The notes beneath the pieces are model-generated. The model was not told the DNA's origin and ran no database searches. It saw only the letters and a program-made list of their open reading frames with translations. A program made the position numbers and the translations under genes. From positions 1,832,406 through 1,896,405 of the forward strand of contig NZ_CP151800.1 in assembly GCF_038449125.1 (NCBI RefSeq): DNA of 64,000 bases, given 5' to 3'. This document shows positions 1-10,563 of the stretch, in pieces (the first letter of the stretch is position 1; each line of letters starts with the position of its first letter). Source of the stretch: Kosakonia sp. BYX6 (GTDB taxonomy: Bacteria > Pseudomonadota > Gammaproteobacteria > Enterobacterales > Enterobacteriaceae).

Positions 1-187
1 ACGCCAGTAAGCTCTTTCTCAAGCCTTAATAGATAAGGTATTTGTGAATGGTCTGAGCAATAAATTGTTATAGCGCAACAAAATAGTGTTCATGCAAAGA
101 TAAACTGAACCAGTTTTTATTTCCCTGCTGCGATATAGTGCTTGCAGGGAAACATCGCGGGGAATAAGTACTCACCGTGATAAACAA

Positions 188-345
188 TCCAACAGGTTAC
201 GCCACGATAATGTTGTGGCAGGGAAGGGGGTGAGAATCCCCCGCAGCCCCCGCTGCTGTGAAGCTGACGACCCCGTAATCACCACTGATCGTACGATCGG
301 GAAGGACGGGCGAGGACGACGCGAAGCCAGAAGACCGACCTGATG
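188..345 (+). promoter_or_regulatory. Cobalamin (adenosylcobalamin) riboswitch
   Basis: The leader of the cbi operon contains the conserved cobalamin-riboswitch core. The B12-box element GAAGCCAGAAGACC lies near 322-335, and the GGGAAGG..GTGAGAATCCCC core and the CTGCTGTGA segment lie near 221-262. A closing P1 helix can be drawn between CAGGT (193-197) and ACCTG (338-342). The element sits about 110 bases before the cbiA start, as in Salmonella, where it represses the operon when the cobalamin pool is full. The 1-187 stretch upstream has no gene and should hold the operon promoter, but I cannot place it confidently. Confidence 0.93.
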
Positions 346-458
346 GACATCTATCAACAACTTCGGTGGGAAGTGGGTTGCTCAGAAGCGTACGGTCGAA
401 AGACCGGGTAAACGCGCGTCCTGACTTCATCTTTTCCACCCGCAATGGGGCTTCAGGA

Positions 459-1838
459 ATGTCAGACAGGCGCAGCGCCTTTATCCTTGCCGGAACCGGC
501 AGCGGCTGTGGGAAAACCACCGTCACGCTGGGACTGCTTACTGCGTTGCAGCGCCGGGGCTTGCGCGTACAGCCCTTCAAAATCGGGCCGGACTATCTCG
601 ATACCGCCTGGCACAGCGCCATTTCCGGCGTGCCTTCCCGCAACCTCGACAGCTTTATGCTGCCGGAAGCCACACTGAATGCCCTCTTTACTGAACACCT
701 GCTCGCCGCCGACGTCGCTGTGATCGAAGGCGTGATGGGGCTTTATGACGGCTACGGCACCGACCCCCACTATTGCAGCAGCGCCGCGCTGGCAAAACAG
801 CTTGGCGTGCCGGTCATTTTATTGGTCGATGGCAAAGCGGTTTCCACCTCCATTGCCGCCACGGTGATGGGCTTTCAACACTTCGACCCGCAGTTGTCCA
901 TTGCCGGGGTGATCGTTAATCGCGTCAACAGCGACAGCCACTTTCAGTTACTCAAACTGGCCATTGAACACTACTGCGATGTGCCGGTGCTGGGTTATGT
1001 GCCGGTCGCGCCGGATGTGTCGCTGCCGGAGCGCCACCTTGGGCTCGTCACCGCCCGCGAATCGGGGGTGGCAATGCAGCCGTGGCAGAGCTTCGCGGAC
1101 CTGTTGGCGCAAACGCTGGATATTGACCGCTTGCTTAATGTGAGCAAGCTTTCCTCTCTTCCCGCAGGGGAATGGCCGAAATGCCCGTCTGAACAGGCGG
1201 GCGCCGGGCTGACGCTGGCGTTAGCCGAGGATGAAGCCTTCAACTTTTATTACCCCGATAACCTGCAATTGCTGGAGCGCGCGGGCGTACGCATTGTGCG
1301 TTTTAGCCCGCTGCATGACCGCGAACTGCCCGATTGCCAGATGATGTGGCTCGGCGGCGGCTACCCGGAACTACACGCCCGCGCGTTGTCTGCAAACCAG
1401 CCGATGCTGGCGGCCATTCGCGCGGCGCACCAGCGCGGCGTGGCGATCTACGCCGAATGCGGCGGCCTGATGTATCTCGGTGATTCACTGTGCGATGCCG
1501 ATGGCAACGCATGGCCAATGGTCGGTGTGATCCCCGGTCGCAGTCAAATGGGCAAACGGCTGACCCGCTTTGGCTACTGCGAAGCCCGCGCTATGCAGCA
1601 GACGTTGCTGGCCGCGCCCGGTGAAACGCTCCGCGGGCATGAATTTCACTACTCGGACTTTACCCCGGCAGTGGATGCCGTACTGGATTGCCACAAAACC
1701 CGTGATGGCGAAGAACTCAAACGCTGGCAGGGCGGTTGGCAGGTCGGCAACACCTTCGCCAGCTATTTGCATCTGCATTTTGGCCAGCGCCCGCACATGC
1801 TCAACCACTGGTTTGCCGCCGCAAGGAGTGTGCAATGA
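459..1838 (+). CDS. cbiA: Cobyrinic acid a,c-diamide synthase CbiA
   Basis: CbiA amidates the a and c side chains of cobyrinic acid using glutamine and ATP in the anaerobic cobalamin pathway. The protein has an N-terminal P-loop (GTGSGCGKTT, residues 12-21) and a C-terminal class I glutaminase domain with the nucleophile in AECGG (Cys334). From the ATG at 459 it is 459 residues, the same length as the Salmonella enzyme. The frame stays open upstream to 366, but that stretch lies in the riboswitch leader and does not resemble CbiA. The 3' end overlaps cbiB by four bases (ATGA), which suggests translational coupling. Confidence 0.96.
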   Translation: MSDRRSAFILAGTGSGCGKTTVTLGLLTALQRRGLRVQPFKIGPDYLDTAWHSAISGVPSRNLDSFMLPEATLNALFTEHLLAADVAVIEGVMGLYDGYGTDPHYCSSAALAKQLGVPVILLVDGKAVSTSIAATVMGFQHFDPQLSIAGVIVNRVNSDSHFQLLKLAIEHYCDVPVLGYVPVAPDVSLPERHLGLVTARESGVAMQPWQSFADLLAQTLDIDRLLNVSKLSSLPAGEWPKCPSEQAGAGLTLALAEDEAFNFYYPDNLQLLERAGVRIVRFSPLHDRELPDCQMMWLGGGYPELHARALSANQPMLAAIRAAHQRGVAIYAECGGLMYLGDSLCDADGNAWPMVGVIPGRSQMGKRLTRFGYCEARAMQQTLLAAPGETLRGHEFHYSDFTPAVDAVLDCHKTRDGEELKRWQGGWQVGNTFASYLHLHFGQRPHMLNHWFAAARSVQ

Positions 1839-2791
1839 CGTTGCTGGCCTGGTGTGTGGCTTTTTTACTCGATGGTCTGCTTGGCGACCCGCCGCACTGG
1901 CCGCATCCGGTGCGCTGGATTGGCGCGTTTATCAGCTTGACGCAGCGCGCCGTGCGCAAAGTGTGCCGCAGCGAGAGCACATTACGCCTTGGCGGCGGGG
2001 TGATGTGGTTGCTGGTGGTTGGTGTGACCTGGGCCGTAGCCTGGGGTGTGCTGGCGCTGGCGAATGCGATTCACCCGTGGTTCGGCTGGTGTGTGGAAGT
2101 GTGGATGATTTACACCACGCTCGCGACGCGCTGCCTGGCGGATATGGCGCGCGAGGTGGAAAAAGCGCTGCGCCACGGCTCGCTCGCCGAAAGCCGCGAA
2201 AAACTATCGTGGATTGTCGGGCGCGATACCGCGCAACTTCAGCCGCCGCAGATCACCCGCGCGGTGGTCGAAACCGTGGCGGAAAACACCGTCGATGGGG
2301 TGATCGCCCCGCTGTTCTTTTTGCTGCTCGGCGGCGCGCCGCTGGCGATGGCCTACAAAGCGGTGAACACGCTCGATTCAATGGTTGGCTACAAACACGA
2401 AAAATACCGCGCTATCGGTATGGTCAGCGCGCGGCTGGATGATGTCGCCAACTTTATTCCGGCGCGCCTGAGCTGGCTGCTATTGAGCGTGGCAGCGTGG
2501 TTTGCGCGCAACAACGCCCGCGCGGCATGGCGCATTGGTTTTCGCGACCGACGCAACCACAGCAGCCCGAACTGCGCCTGGCCGGAAGGTACTGTCGCCG
2601 GTGCGCTCGGCGTGCGCTTAGGCGGGCCAAATGACTACTTCGGCGAACGCGTCGAGAAACCCTGGATCGGCGATGGCATCCGCGCGATAGACGTGGATGA
2701 CATTCCCCGAACCCTTCGATTGATGTGGCTGGCCTCCACGCTGGCGCTGGCGCTGTTTGCGCTGACGCGCTACGTACTGGCAGGAGCATGA
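1835..2791 (+). CDS. cbiB: Adenosylcobinamide-phosphate synthase CbiB
   Basis: This integral membrane enzyme attaches aminopropanol phosphate to adenosylcobyric acid. The 318-residue product has the family start (LLAWCVAFLLDGLLGDPP), several hydrophobic segments and the conserved ETVAENTVDGV and AYKAVNTLDSMVGYK stretches. The chosen ATG at 1835 overlaps the cbiA stop as ATGA and has AAGGAG just upstream. Reading further upstream in the same frame would enter cbiA. The stop overlaps the first possible cbiC start. Confidence 0.95.
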   Translation: MTLLAWCVAFLLDGLLGDPPHWPHPVRWIGAFISLTQRAVRKVCRSESTLRLGGGVMWLLVVGVTWAVAWGVLALANAIHPWFGWCVEVWMIYTTLATRCLADMAREVEKALRHGSLAESREKLSWIVGRDTAQLQPPQITRAVVETVAENTVDGVIAPLFFLLLGGAPLAMAYKAVNTLDSMVGYKHEKYRAIGMVSARLDDVANFIPARLSWLLLSVAAWFARNNARAAWRIGFRDRRNHSSPNCAWPEGTVAGALGVRLGGPNDYFGERVEKPWIGDGIRAIDVDDIPRTLRLMWLASTLALALFALTRYVLAGA

Positions 2792-2793
2792 GG

Positions 2794-3435
2794 ATGAAAG
2801 AGATGGATTACTTACAGCAACCACAGGCTATTGAGGCCAAAAGCTTTGTCATTATCGGCGAGGAGATCCGCCGCACCCGCCCTGATTACCGCTTCGCCAG
2901 CCCGTTGCATGAGGCGGTGGTCAAACGCGTGATCCACACCACCGCCGATTTCGACTGGCTGGACATTCTCTGGTTTTCCGACGATGCGCTGGAAAGTTTA
3001 TGCGCCGCCATTAAACAGGGCTGCACGCTCTACACCGACACCACGATGGCGCTTTCCGGCATCAACAAAACCCTGCTCGCGCAGTTCGGCGGCGAAGTGC
3101 GCTGCTACATCGCCGATCCTCGTGTGGCGCGCAAAGCCAAAATGGAAGGCATTACCCGTTCGATGGCGGCGGTCGACCTGGCGCTAACCGAAGAGGGCGA
3201 CAAAGTGTTTGTTTTTGGCAACGCGCCGACGGCGCTGTTCCGCCTGCTGGAACATAAAGCGCAGGTCAATGGCGTGGTAGGCGTACCGGTCGGTTTTGTG
3301 GGGGCGGAAGAGTCAAAAGAGGCGCTGGTGGCGAGTTGTTTACCCGGCATTGCCGCGCGCGGGCGTAAAGGCGGCAGCAATGTGGCGGCGGCGATCATCA
3401 ATGCGCTGCTCTATAAACTGCGGGAGGAACAATGA
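2794..3435 (+). CDS. cbiC: Cobalt-precorrin-8 methylmutase CbiC
   Basis: CbiC moves a methyl group from C-11 to C-12 of the corrin ring to give cobyrinic acid. The family sequences [32 protein letters not shown] and [11 protein letters not shown] are present, including the catalytic histidine region near the N terminus. Three in-frame ATGs lie close together (2788, 2794, 2803). The one at 2794 is best spaced from CAGGAG (2781-2786), while 2803 matches the usual N terminus MDYLQQPQ. So the start is uncertain by a few residues. It overlaps cbiD by four bases. Confidence 0.95.
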   Translation: MKEMDYLQQPQAIEAKSFVIIGEEIRRTRPDYRFASPLHEAVVKRVIHTTADFDWLDILWFSDDALESLCAAIKQGCTLYTDTTMALSGINKTLLAQFGGEVRCYIADPRVARKAKMEGITRSMAAVDLALTEEGDKVFVFGNAPTALFRLLEHKAQVNGVVGVPVGFVGAEESKEALVASCLPGIAARGRKGGSNVAAAIINALLYKLREEQ

Positions 3436-4571
3436 GCGAACAGGCCTTCGACGACCCGGTGTGGCACAACGGCAAAGCCTTGCGCAAGGGTTACACCACC
3501 GGCTCCTGCGCCACGGCGGCGGCGAAAGTCGCCGCGCTGATGGTGTTGCGCCAGCACATTATTCACCAGGTCTCGATTGTTACGCCTTCCGGCGTCACGC
3601 TGCGCCTTAATGTTGAATCGCCGCACATTGAAGGCCAGCAGGGCATGGCGGCGATCCGCAAAGATGGTGGCGACGATGTGGACGCCACCCACGGTATGCT
3701 GATTTTCGCCCGTGTCACCCTGAACGACGACGGCGACATCCGGCTGTGTGGCGGCGAAGGGGTTGGCACCGTCACGCGCAAAGGCATTGGCCTGGCAGTG
3801 GGGGAAGCCGCCATCAACCGCACGCCGCGCCAGACCATCGAAGCCGCCGTGCGCGAAGTGATTGGCCCGACGCGCGGCGCGCAGGTGGAAATTTTTGCCC
3901 CGGAAGGTGAAGAGCGGGCAAAGAAAACCTACAACGGCAGGCTTGGCATTCTTGGCGGGATTTCCATCATCGGCACCACCGGCATTGTCACGCCGATGTC
4001 GGAAGAGAGCTGGAAACGCTCGCTGGCGATGGAGCTGGAGCTGAAACGCGCCGCCGGGCTGGAGCGGGTGATCCTTGTGCCGGGTAATCATGGCGAACGC
4101 TTTGTGCGCGAACAAATGGGCGTGTCCGGCGAGCTGGTCGTCACCATGAGTAACTTTGTCGGCTACATGATTGAAGAGGCGGTGCGCCTCGGTTACCGGC
4201 ACATTGTGCTGGTCGGCCACCCTGGCAAACTGGTGAAAATCGCCGCCGGTATTTTTCACACCCACAGCCATATTGCCGATGCGCGCATGGAAACGTTGGT
4301 CGCACATCTCGCGCTACTCGGCGCGCCGCACGATTTACTGCTGGCGGTGAGCGAGTGCGACACCACCGAAGCGGCCATGGAGCATATCGACGCCGCCGGG
4401 TTCAGCCATCTTTACGATCACCTGGCGCAACGCATTTGCCAGCGCATCGAACAGATGCTGCGCTTCACCAAAACCCCGCCGCAGTGTGACGCCATCATGT
4501 TCTCGTTTGATAACAAGGTGTTGGGCGCGAACCGCCCAATTGAGGCGATTGCCAGGGCGTTGCAATGTTGA
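3432..4571 (+). CDS. cbiD: Cobalt-precorrin-5B C1-methyltransferase CbiD
   Basis: CbiD methylates C-1 of the ring at the contraction stage of the anaerobic route. The protein is 379 residues and begins with the family signature [21 protein letters not shown] (here split by one more residue). It also carries the [15 protein letters not shown] glycine-rich segment and the [15 protein letters not shown] stretch typical of CbiD. It uses S-adenosylmethionine but is not a member of the CbiE/F/H/L fold family. Start overlaps cbiC (ATGA); stop overlaps the cbiE start by seven bases. Confidence 0.95.
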   Translation: MSEQAFDDPVWHNGKALRKGYTTGSCATAAAKVAALMVLRQHIIHQVSIVTPSGVTLRLNVESPHIEGQQGMAAIRKDGGDDVDATHGMLIFARVTLNDDGDIRLCGGEGVGTVTRKGIGLAVGEAAINRTPRQTIEAAVREVIGPTRGAQVEIFAPEGEERAKKTYNGRLGILGGISIIGTTGIVTPMSEESWKRSLAMELELKRAAGLERVILVPGNHGERFVREQMGVSGELVVTMSNFVGYMIEEAVRLGYRHIVLVGHPGKLVKIAAGIFHTHSHIADARMETLVAHLALLGAPHDLLLAVSECDTTEAAMEHIDAAGFSHLYDHLAQRICQRIEQMLRFTKTPPQCDAIMFSFDNKVLGANRPIEAIARALQC

Positions 4572-5170
4572 CCGTCGCAGGGATGGGGCCGGGTAACCTC
4601 GCATTAATGACGCCGATGGCGCTGGACGCCGTTTCACAGGCAGACGTGCTGGTCGGCGGCAAGCGTCACCTGGCGCAGTTCCCGGACTTTGCGGGAGAAA
4701 TTAAAGCGCTGGACGCGGATATTCCGGCGTTGCTGGCGTGGCTTGAGCAACAACGCGCGCGGCGCGTGGTGGTGCTGGCCTCCGGCGACCCGCTGTTTTA
4801 CGGCATTGGCACCCGCCTGGTGGCGCATTTTGGTTTGCAACAGGTGCGCATTATTCCCGGCATCAGCGCCGTGCAGTATCTCTGTTCGCGCACCGGCATT
4901 GACATGAATGATATCTGGCTAACCAGCAGCCACGGGCGAGCGGTAGATTTCGCCGCGCTGGCGAGTGTGCCCAAAGTGGCGATGGTTACCGACGCGCGAT
5001 GCGGGCCAAAAACGATTGCCGATGCGCTGCTGGCGCGAGGTGCCGAAAAAAGCTGGCTGGTGATTGGTGAAAACCTCGGCATGGACAACGAGCGCATTCA
5101 CCGGCTGCGCCCGGCGGATGTGCAGGCGCAATACGACATGAATGTGGTGGTGATCCTCAATGAAAGATGA
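4565..5170 (+). CDS. cbiE: Cobalt-precorrin-7 C5-methyltransferase CbiE
   Basis: CbiE is a tetrapyrrole-methylase-fold enzyme that methylates C-5 of the corrin ring using S-adenosylmethionine. It shows the N-terminal GMGPGN loop, the [13 protein letters not shown] motif and [12 protein letters not shown], all characteristic of the family. At 201 residues it is the stand-alone form. In many other bacteria CbiE is fused to CbiT as CobL; here the two are separate and overlap by eleven bases. Confidence 0.95.
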   Translation: MLTVAGMGPGNLALMTPMALDAVSQADVLVGGKRHLAQFPDFAGEIKALDADIPALLAWLEQQRARRVVVLASGDPLFYGIGTRLVAHFGLQQVRIIPGISAVQYLCSRTGIDMNDIWLTSSHGRAVDFAALASVPKVAMVTDARCGPKTIADALLARGAEKSWLVIGENLGMDNERIHRLRPADVQAQYDMNVVVILNER

Positions 5171-5729
5171 GCTGTTCAAACGCACGGAAAAAGTCCCGAT
5201 GACCAAAGAAGCGGTGCGCGCGCTGGCGCTGTCGAAGCTACAACTGCACCAGGCGCACCATCTGATTGATATTGGCGCGGGCACCGGCAGTGTTTGCATC
5301 GAAGCGGCGTTGATGCACCCGCAGTTGCAGGTGACCGCCATTGAGCGCAGCCCGGCGGCGCTGAGCCTGCTGGAAGAGAACTGTCTGCACTTCGATTGCC
5401 GCAATATCGCCATTGTCTCCGGCGTCGCGCCGCTGTTTGTCGACCAGCTTGCGGACGCCGTGTTTATGGGCGGCAGCGGCGGCAATCTCACACAATTAAT
5501 TGACTGGTCGCTGGCGCAGCTTCACCCCGGCGGTCGGCTGGTGATGACCTTTATCTTGCAGGAAAACCTCAGCACGGCGCTGGCGCACCTCGAAAGCCGC
5601 CAGGTTGCCGCGCTGGACTGCCAGCAAATCCAGGTTTCGTTGCTGACGAAACTTGGCAGCGGTCACTACTTCAAACCCAATAATCCCGTTTTTTTGATTT
5701 CCTGCGAAAAGGAGAACACCCATGGCTGA
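5160..5729 (+). CDS. cbiT: Cobalt-precorrin-6B C15-methyltransferase (decarboxylating) CbiT
   Basis: CbiT methylates C-15 and removes the acetate carboxyl at C-12. It has a Rossmann-type S-adenosylmethionine fold, seen in [14 protein letters not shown] (about residues 38-51) and the acidic TAIERSP loop that follows, then [10 protein letters not shown]. The 189-residue length is usual. It starts inside the 3' end of cbiE and its own last codons overlap cbiF, so its translation is likely coupled to both neighbours. Confidence 0.95.
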   Translation: MKDELFKRTEKVPMTKEAVRALALSKLQLHQAHHLIDIGAGTGSVCIEAALMHPQLQVTAIERSPAALSLLEENCLHFDCRNIAIVSGVAPLFVDQLADAVFMGGSGGNLTQLIDWSLAQLHPGGRLVMTFILQENLSTALAHLESRQVAALDCQQIQVSLLTKLGSGHYFKPNNPVFLISCEKENTHG

Positions 5730-6495
5730 CAACATCGGGGCGCAACCCGTCTGGTTTGTCGGAGCAGGGCCAGGCGACCGCGAGCTGATCACCCTCAAAG
5801 GCTACCGTTTGTTGCAAAAAGCGCAGGTGGTGATTTACGCCGGGTCGCTCATCAATACCGAACTGCTGGAATATTGCCCGCCCGACGCCGAGTGCCACGA
5901 CAGTGCCGAACTGCATCTGGAGCAGATCCTCGATCTGATGGAAGCCGGTGTGAACGCCGGTAAAACCGTGGTGCGCCTGCAAACGGGCGATGTCTCGCTG
6001 TACGGCTCGGTGCGCGAACAAGGCGAAGAGTTGACGAAGCGCGGCATCCGCTGGGAAGTGGTGCCGGGCGTCAGTGCCTTTTTGGGGGCGGCGGCGGAAC
6101 TGGGTGTTGAGTACACCGTGCCGGAAGTGTCGCAAAGCCTGATTATCACGCGGCTGGAAGGGCGCACCCCGGTGCCGCCGCGCGAGCAACTGGAGTCGTT
6201 TGCCAGCCATCAGACCTCAATGGCGATTTACCTCTCCGTGCAGCGCATTCACCGCGTGGCCGAGCGCTTAATCGACGGCGGTTACCCGGCGACCACCCCG
6301 GTGGCGGTCATCTATAAAGCCACCTGGGCGGAGAGCCAGACGGTACGCGGGACGCTGGCGGATATTGCTGACAAGGTGCGCGACGCCGGGATCCGCAAAA
6401 CCGCGCTGATCCTCGTCGGCGCATTTCTGGGCGAGGAGTACCACTACTCGCGACTCTATGCGGCGGACTTTAGCCATGAATACCGTAAAGCCTGA
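5722..6495 (+). CDS. cbiF: Cobalt-precorrin-4 C11-methyltransferase CbiF
   Basis: CbiF methylates C-11 on the way to ring contraction. The tetrapyrrole methylase signature is clear: [11 protein letters not shown] (residues 14-24), [13 protein letters not shown] and [13 protein letters not shown]. The 257-residue length matches Salmonella CbiF. A ribosome site AAAAGGAG (5708-5715) precedes the ATG. The last 20 bases are shared with the cbiG start. Confidence 0.96.
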   Translation: MADNIGAQPVWFVGAGPGDRELITLKGYRLLQKAQVVIYAGSLINTELLEYCPPDAECHDSAELHLEQILDLMEAGVNAGKTVVRLQTGDVSLYGSVREQGEELTKRGIRWEVVPGVSAFLGAAAELGVEYTVPEVSQSLIITRLEGRTPVPPREQLESFASHQTSMAIYLSVQRIHRVAERLIDGGYPATTPVAVIYKATWAESQTVRGTLADIADKVRDAGIRKTALILVGAFLGEEYHYSRLYAADFSHEYRKA

Positions 6496-7531
6496 ATCCA
6501 TTGCGCTGTTTTGCCTGACGCCGGGCGGTGTGGCGCTGGCCGGTCGCCTGAAACAGGCGTTGCCGATGACCTGTTTTACCAGTGAAAAACTGCTGAGCGA
6601 TGGCTTTCAGGCCTTTGAAGGTGGTTTCGCGCAGACATTGCGTGAAGCGTTTAGCCATTTTTCGGCGGTGGTGTTTATCGGCGCGACAGGTATTGCTGTG
6701 CGGGTGATTGCGCCGCTGGTCAATGACAAGTTTATTGACCCGGCGGTGATCGTCATTGATGAGCGCGGCCAGCATGTCATCAGCCTGCTTTCCGGGCACT
6801 ACGGCGGCGCCAATGCGCTGGCGCGTTATCTGGCGGGCGTGCTGGATGCCGATCCGGTGATTACCACCGCAACGGACGTGAACGAACTGGCGGCGCTGGA
6901 CACGCTGGCAAGCCAGCTTGATGCGCGCATGGAGGATTTTCGCGGCGCGGTAAAGACCATTAACCACATGCTGGTGAGCGGTAAACGCATCGGCCTGTGG
7001 TGTGAAGACGCGATGCGCGATGAACTGGCGGGCTGCGACACGCGCGGCTTTGTGGCGGTCGACTCGCTCACGGCGTTGCCGGATCTTGACGCGCTGGTCT
7101 GTATCACCACGCAGGCGCAACTGCCTGCGCTGGCGCTTCCGGTGTTCAAACTGGTGCCGAAGCGCGTCGTCGCTGGAATCGGCTGTCGGCGCGACACGCC
7201 GTTCACCTTGCTTGCGGCTTTGCTGCACCGCCAGTTACAGGCGCAAGCCCTCGACCCGCTGGCGCTGCGGGCGATTGGCAGCATCACCTTGAAGCAGGAC
7301 GAGAAAGGCCTGGCGCAACTTGCCCAGTCGTTTCGCGTGCCGTTTGAAATTTTTACCGCCGACGCCCTGCGTCAGCATGAACACCGTTTTCCCGCGTCCG
7401 ACTTTGTGCGACATACCGCCGGGGTTGGCAGCGTATCCGGCCCGGCGGCCTGGCTGATGAGCCAGGGGCAACTGGTTGGCGAGACTCTGCGCGAGCAGGG
7501 CGTGACTATCACTTTGGGAGTTTCACACTGA
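6476..7531 (+). CDS. cbiG: Cobalt-precorrin-5A hydrolase CbiG
   Basis: CbiG opens the delta-lactone of cobalt-precorrin-5A and releases the C-20 fragment as acetaldehyde. The start [18 protein letters not shown] at 6476 is identical in style to Salmonella CbiG and gives 351 residues, the same length. The central segment [14 protein letters not shown] and the ending [16 protein letters not shown] are strongly conserved. The TGATG junction couples it to cbiH. Confidence 0.95.
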   Translation: MNTVKPESIALFCLTPGGVALAGRLKQALPMTCFTSEKLLSDGFQAFEGGFAQTLREAFSHFSAVVFIGATGIAVRVIAPLVNDKFIDPAVIVIDERGQHVISLLSGHYGGANALARYLAGVLDADPVITTATDVNELAALDTLASQLDARMEDFRGAVKTINHMLVSGKRIGLWCEDAMRDELAGCDTRGFVAVDSLTALPDLDALVCITTQAQLPALALPVFKLVPKRVVAGIGCRRDTPFTLLAALLHRQLQAQALDPLALRAIGSITLKQDEKGLAQLAQSFRVPFEIFTADALRQHEHRFPASDFVRHTAGVGSVSGPAAWLMSQGQLVGETLREQGVTITLGVSH

Positions 7532-8256
7532 TGTTAACGGTAATCGGGATTGGTCCAGGCTCACAGGCAATGATGACCATGGAGGCCATTGACGCGCTCC
7601 AGGCGGCGGACATTGTGGTCGGTTACAAAACTTACACCCATCTGGTGAAGGCGTTTACCGGTGATAAGCAGGTGATCAAAACCGGCATGTGCAAAGAGAT
7701 TGAGCGCTGCCAGGCGGCGATTGAACTGGCGCAGGCCGGGCACAACGTCGCGCTTATCAGCAGCGGCGACGCCGGCATTTACGGCATGGCCGGGCTGGTG
7801 CTGGAGCTAGTCGGCAAACAGCAATTGGATGTCGAGGTGCGGCTGGTGCCGGGTATGACCGCCAGCATCGCCGCCGCCGCGCTGCTCGGCGCGCCGTTGA
7901 TGCATGACTTTTGCCACATCAGCCTCAGCGACTTAATGACGCCGTGGCCGGTGATTGAAAAACGCATTGTCGCCGCCGGGGAAGCGGATTTCGTTATCTG
8001 CTTCTACAACCCGCGCAGCCGGGGGCGTGAAGGCCACCTGGCCAGAGCGTTTGAACTGCTGGCCGCCAGCAAGCACGCCGATACGCCGGTCGGCGTGGTG
8101 AAATCCGCCGGGCGTAAAAAAGAGGAAAAATGGCTAACCACCCTCGGCGAGATGGATTTTGAACCCGTCGATATGACAAGCCTGGTGATTGTCGGCAACC
8201 GCGCGACCTACGTGCAAAACGGCCTGATGATCACGCCCAGAGGTTACACCCTGTGA
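7531..8256 (+). CDS. cbiH: Cobalt-precorrin-3B C17-methyltransferase CbiH
   Basis: This enzyme methylates C-17 and drives ring contraction. It begins [15 protein letters not shown], with the GxGPG loop of the tetrapyrrole methylases. It continues with ISSGDAGIYGMAGL and LVPGMTASIAAAALLG, and it carries the FCFYNPRS-like segment (VICFYNPRSRGR) typical of CbiH/CobJ. The 241-residue size is usual. The ATG shares its A with the cbiG stop codon. Confidence 0.95.
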   Translation: MLTVIGIGPGSQAMMTMEAIDALQAADIVVGYKTYTHLVKAFTGDKQVIKTGMCKEIERCQAAIELAQAGHNVALISSGDAGIYGMAGLVLELVGKQQLDVEVRLVPGMTASIAAAALLGAPLMHDFCHISLSDLMTPWPVIEKRIVAAGEADFVICFYNPRSRGREGHLARAFELLAASKHADTPVGVVKSAGRKKEEKWLTTLGEMDFEPVDMTSLVIVGNRATYVQNGLMITPRGYTL

Positions 8257-9065
8257 ATGCGGGGGCGGTGCTGGTGATTGGCGGCACTAGCGATGCGCGG
8301 CAAATTTGCCAGCAACTGGACGGTGCGAACGTGCCCTACACCTTGTCGGTGGCGACGCCGACCGGGGAGCAACTGGCGGGGGATATTCGCGGGCAGGTGC
8401 GCTGTGGCCGGTTAGAGATGGACGAGATGATCGGCTGGCTGCAGCACAATCGCACCCGCTGGGTGATTGATGCGTCGCACCCCTACGCCGACATTGTCAG
8501 CCGCAATATTGCGCGGGCCTGCGAACAGGCACAGGTGCTGTTGAGCCGCTATCAGCGCCCGGAACAATTGGCAGATCTCACACATCCGCTGCTGATACAC
8601 GTCGCAACGCTGGAGGAGGCCTGTGAAAAAGTGCGCGACCTTGGCGAGCGCATTTTGTTGACCACCGGCAGTAAAGAATTAGCCCGCTGGCGCGCCGGGC
8701 TGCCGGGCAAAACCCTGTTGGCGCGCGTCTTACCGGTGCCGGATGTCGTTGCCCAGTGCGCCGAACTCGGTTTTGGCGTCGGTGAAATTTTCGCCCTTTG
8801 CGGGCCGTTTAGCGCCGAGTTCAATGCCGCTTTTTATCGCCAGTGCCGCGTGGAGGTGGTGATCACCAAAGCCTCTGGCGCGGAAGGTGGTTACCAGCAA
8901 AAAGTACAGCCCGCGCTGGATGCCGGGATCCCCTGCATTGTGATTGCCCGCCCACAGCCCACAGTCACGGGTGACGAGTTACTGAACAGTCAGGAGGCCT
9001 TCGCGCGGCGGTTGCAGCGCTGGCTGGCGACACGACACGGTGAGGAAATGAGGAAACAAAAATGA
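8253..9065 (+). CDS. cbiJ: Cobalt-precorrin-6A reductase CbiJ
   Basis: CbiJ reduces the corrin macrocycle with a nicotinamide cofactor. Family landmarks are VIGGTSDARQICQQL at the N terminus, TPTGEQLAGDIRGQVRCGRL, VIDASHPYAD and VVITKASGAEGGYQQK. The start is a GTG at 8253 that overlaps the cbiH stop (GTGA). The nearby ATG at 8257 is out of frame. Length 270 residues. The last codons overlap cbiK by four bases. Confidence 0.93.
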   Translation: MNAGAVLVIGGTSDARQICQQLDGANVPYTLSVATPTGEQLAGDIRGQVRCGRLEMDEMIGWLQHNRTRWVIDASHPYADIVSRNIARACEQAQVLLSRYQRPEQLADLTHPLLIHVATLEEACEKVRDLGERILLTTGSKELARWRAGLPGKTLLARVLPVPDVVAQCAELGFGVGEIFALCGPFSAEFNAAFYRQCRVEVVITKASGAEGGYQQKVQPALDAGIPCIVIARPQPTVTGDELLNSQEAFARRLQRWLATRHGEEMRKQK

Positions 9066-9856
9066 AAAAAGCCCTTCTGGTGGTGAGCTTCGGCACCAGC
9101 TATCACGACACCTGTGAGAAAAACATTGTCGCCTGCGAACGTGAGCTGGCGGCCAGTTGCCCGGATCGCACGCTGTTTCGCGCGTTCACCTCCGGCATGA
9201 TCATCCGCAAGCTGAAACAGCGTGACAATCTGCATATCGACACGCCGCTTGACGCCCTGCAAAAGCTGGCGGATGCCGGGTATCAGGATGTGGCGATCCA
9301 GTCGCTGCACATTATCAACGGTGACGAATACGAAAAAATCGTCCGCGAAGTACAAACCCTGCGCCCGCTATTTCAGCGGCTGGTGATTGGCGCGCCGTTG
9401 CTCAGCAGCCATGAAGATTACTTGCATTTGATGCAGGCGCTCTCGCGCCAGATGCCGCAGGTCGCCGCCGATGAACGTGTGGTGTTTATGGGCCACGGCG
9501 CCAGCCATCACGCCTTTGCCGCTTACGCTTGCCTTGACCATATGATGGCGGCGCACCGCTTTCCGGCGCGGGTTGGCGCAGTAGAAAGTTACCCGGAAAT
9601 CAACATCGTTATCGACAGCCTGCGCCACGAAGGTGTTCACGCGGTTCACCTGATGCCGCTGATGCTGGTGGCGGGCGATCATGCGATTAACGACATGGCC
9701 TCTGACGAAGACGATTCGTGGAAAACCCAGTTTGAACGTGCGGGTATTGCTGCCACGCCGTGGTTGCAGGGGCTTGGCGAAAACGCCGCCATCCGCGCGA
9801 TGTTTGTCGCGCATCTGCACCAGGCGCTGGCACAGAATATGGAGGCCGCAGCATGA
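9062..9856 (+). CDS. cbiK: Sirohydrochlorin cobaltochelatase CbiK
   Basis: CbiK inserts cobalt into sirohydrochlorin, the committed step of the anaerobic route. The 264-residue protein has the family start KKALLVVSFGTS. The metal and proton-handling residues known from Salmonella CbiK fall at the same numbers: His145 in FMGHGASHH, Glu175 in GAVESYPE and His207 in VAGDHAIND. This is the class II (CbiK) chelatase rather than CbiX. The stop overlaps cbiL (ATGA). Confidence 0.96.
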   Translation: MKKALLVVSFGTSYHDTCEKNIVACERELAASCPDRTLFRAFTSGMIIRKLKQRDNLHIDTPLDALQKLADAGYQDVAIQSLHIINGDEYEKIVREVQTLRPLFQRLVIGAPLLSSHEDYLHLMQALSRQMPQVAADERVVFMGHGASHHAFAAYACLDHMMAAHRFPARVGAVESYPEINIVIDSLRHEGVHAVHLMPLMLVAGDHAINDMASDEDDSWKTQFERAGIAATPWLQGLGENAAIRAMFVAHLHQALAQNMEAAA

Positions 9857-10563
9857 GTGGCAAACTCTACGCGATCAGCACCGGCCCCGGTGCGGCGGAT
9901 CTGATCACCGTTCGCGGCGCGCGCATTCTCGGCAAACTCGATGTGCTTTACGCCCCGGCGGGGCGCAAGGGCGGCGACAGCCTGGCGCTCTCGATCGTTC
10001 GCGAATACCTTGGCGAGCACACCGAGGTGCGCTGTTGCCACTTCCCGATGAGCGCCGACAGCGCGGAGAAAGAGGTGGTGTGGGAGGAAGTGGCCCGCGC
10101 GCTGGACGCCGAAGTACAGGCCGGTAAGCAGGTCGGATTTATCACCCTCGGCGACGCGATGCTGTTCAGCACCTGGGTGTTCTTGCTGCAACGCTTGTCG
10201 CACCCGGAGTGTGTGGAAATTGTCCCCGGCGTGACGTCGTTCGCCGCAATCGCCGCGCGCGCGCAAACCCCATTGGCGATGGAACAACAGTCGCTGGCGG
10301 TGATCGCTTGCACCGCGCTGGAAAGTGACATCCGCCAGGCACTGGCGCAACACGACAGCCTGGTGCTGATGAAAGTCTATGGCCGTTTCGCCCGCATCAA
10401 AGCGCTGCTGGATGACGCCGGGTTGCTTGATTGCGCCCTGATGATGGCGGAAGCCACGCTGCCGGGCGAGCAGTGCTGGCGGCAACTGCGTGAGGTCAGT
10501 GACGACCAGCCACTGCCCTATTTTTCGACCATTCTGGTGAATAAACAGTGGGAGAGGGTATGA
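9853..10563 (+). CDS. cbiL: Cobalt-precorrin-2 C20-methyltransferase CbiL
   Basis: CbiL adds the C-20 methyl group from S-adenosylmethionine. Visible family features are [19 protein letters not shown] at the N terminus, [13 protein letters not shown] and [13 protein letters not shown]. The ATG at 9853 gives 236 residues. The open frame upstream of it runs through cbiK in another frame and is not part of the protein. It overlaps cbiM by four bases. Confidence 0.95.
   Translation: MSGKLYAISTGPGAADLITVRGARILGKLDVLYAPAGRKGGDSLALSIVREYLGEHTEVRCCHFPMSADSAEKEVVWEEVARALDAEVQAGKQVGFITLGDAMLFSTWVFLLQRLSHPECVEIVPGVTSFAAIAARAQTPLAMEQQSLAVIACTALESDIRQALAQHDSLVLMKVYGRFARIKALLDDAGLLDCALMMAEATLPGEQCWRQLREVSDDQPLPYFSTILVNKQWERV

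Noticed and set aside
366..458. Longer cbiA start at 366
   Set aside because: The extra 31 residues lie in the riboswitch leader, have no family similarity, and the 459 start gives exactly the known CbiA length.
3411..4307. Long leftward open frame opposite cbiD
   Set aside because: High GC gives long antisense frames; cbiD is certain and the shadow has no family features.
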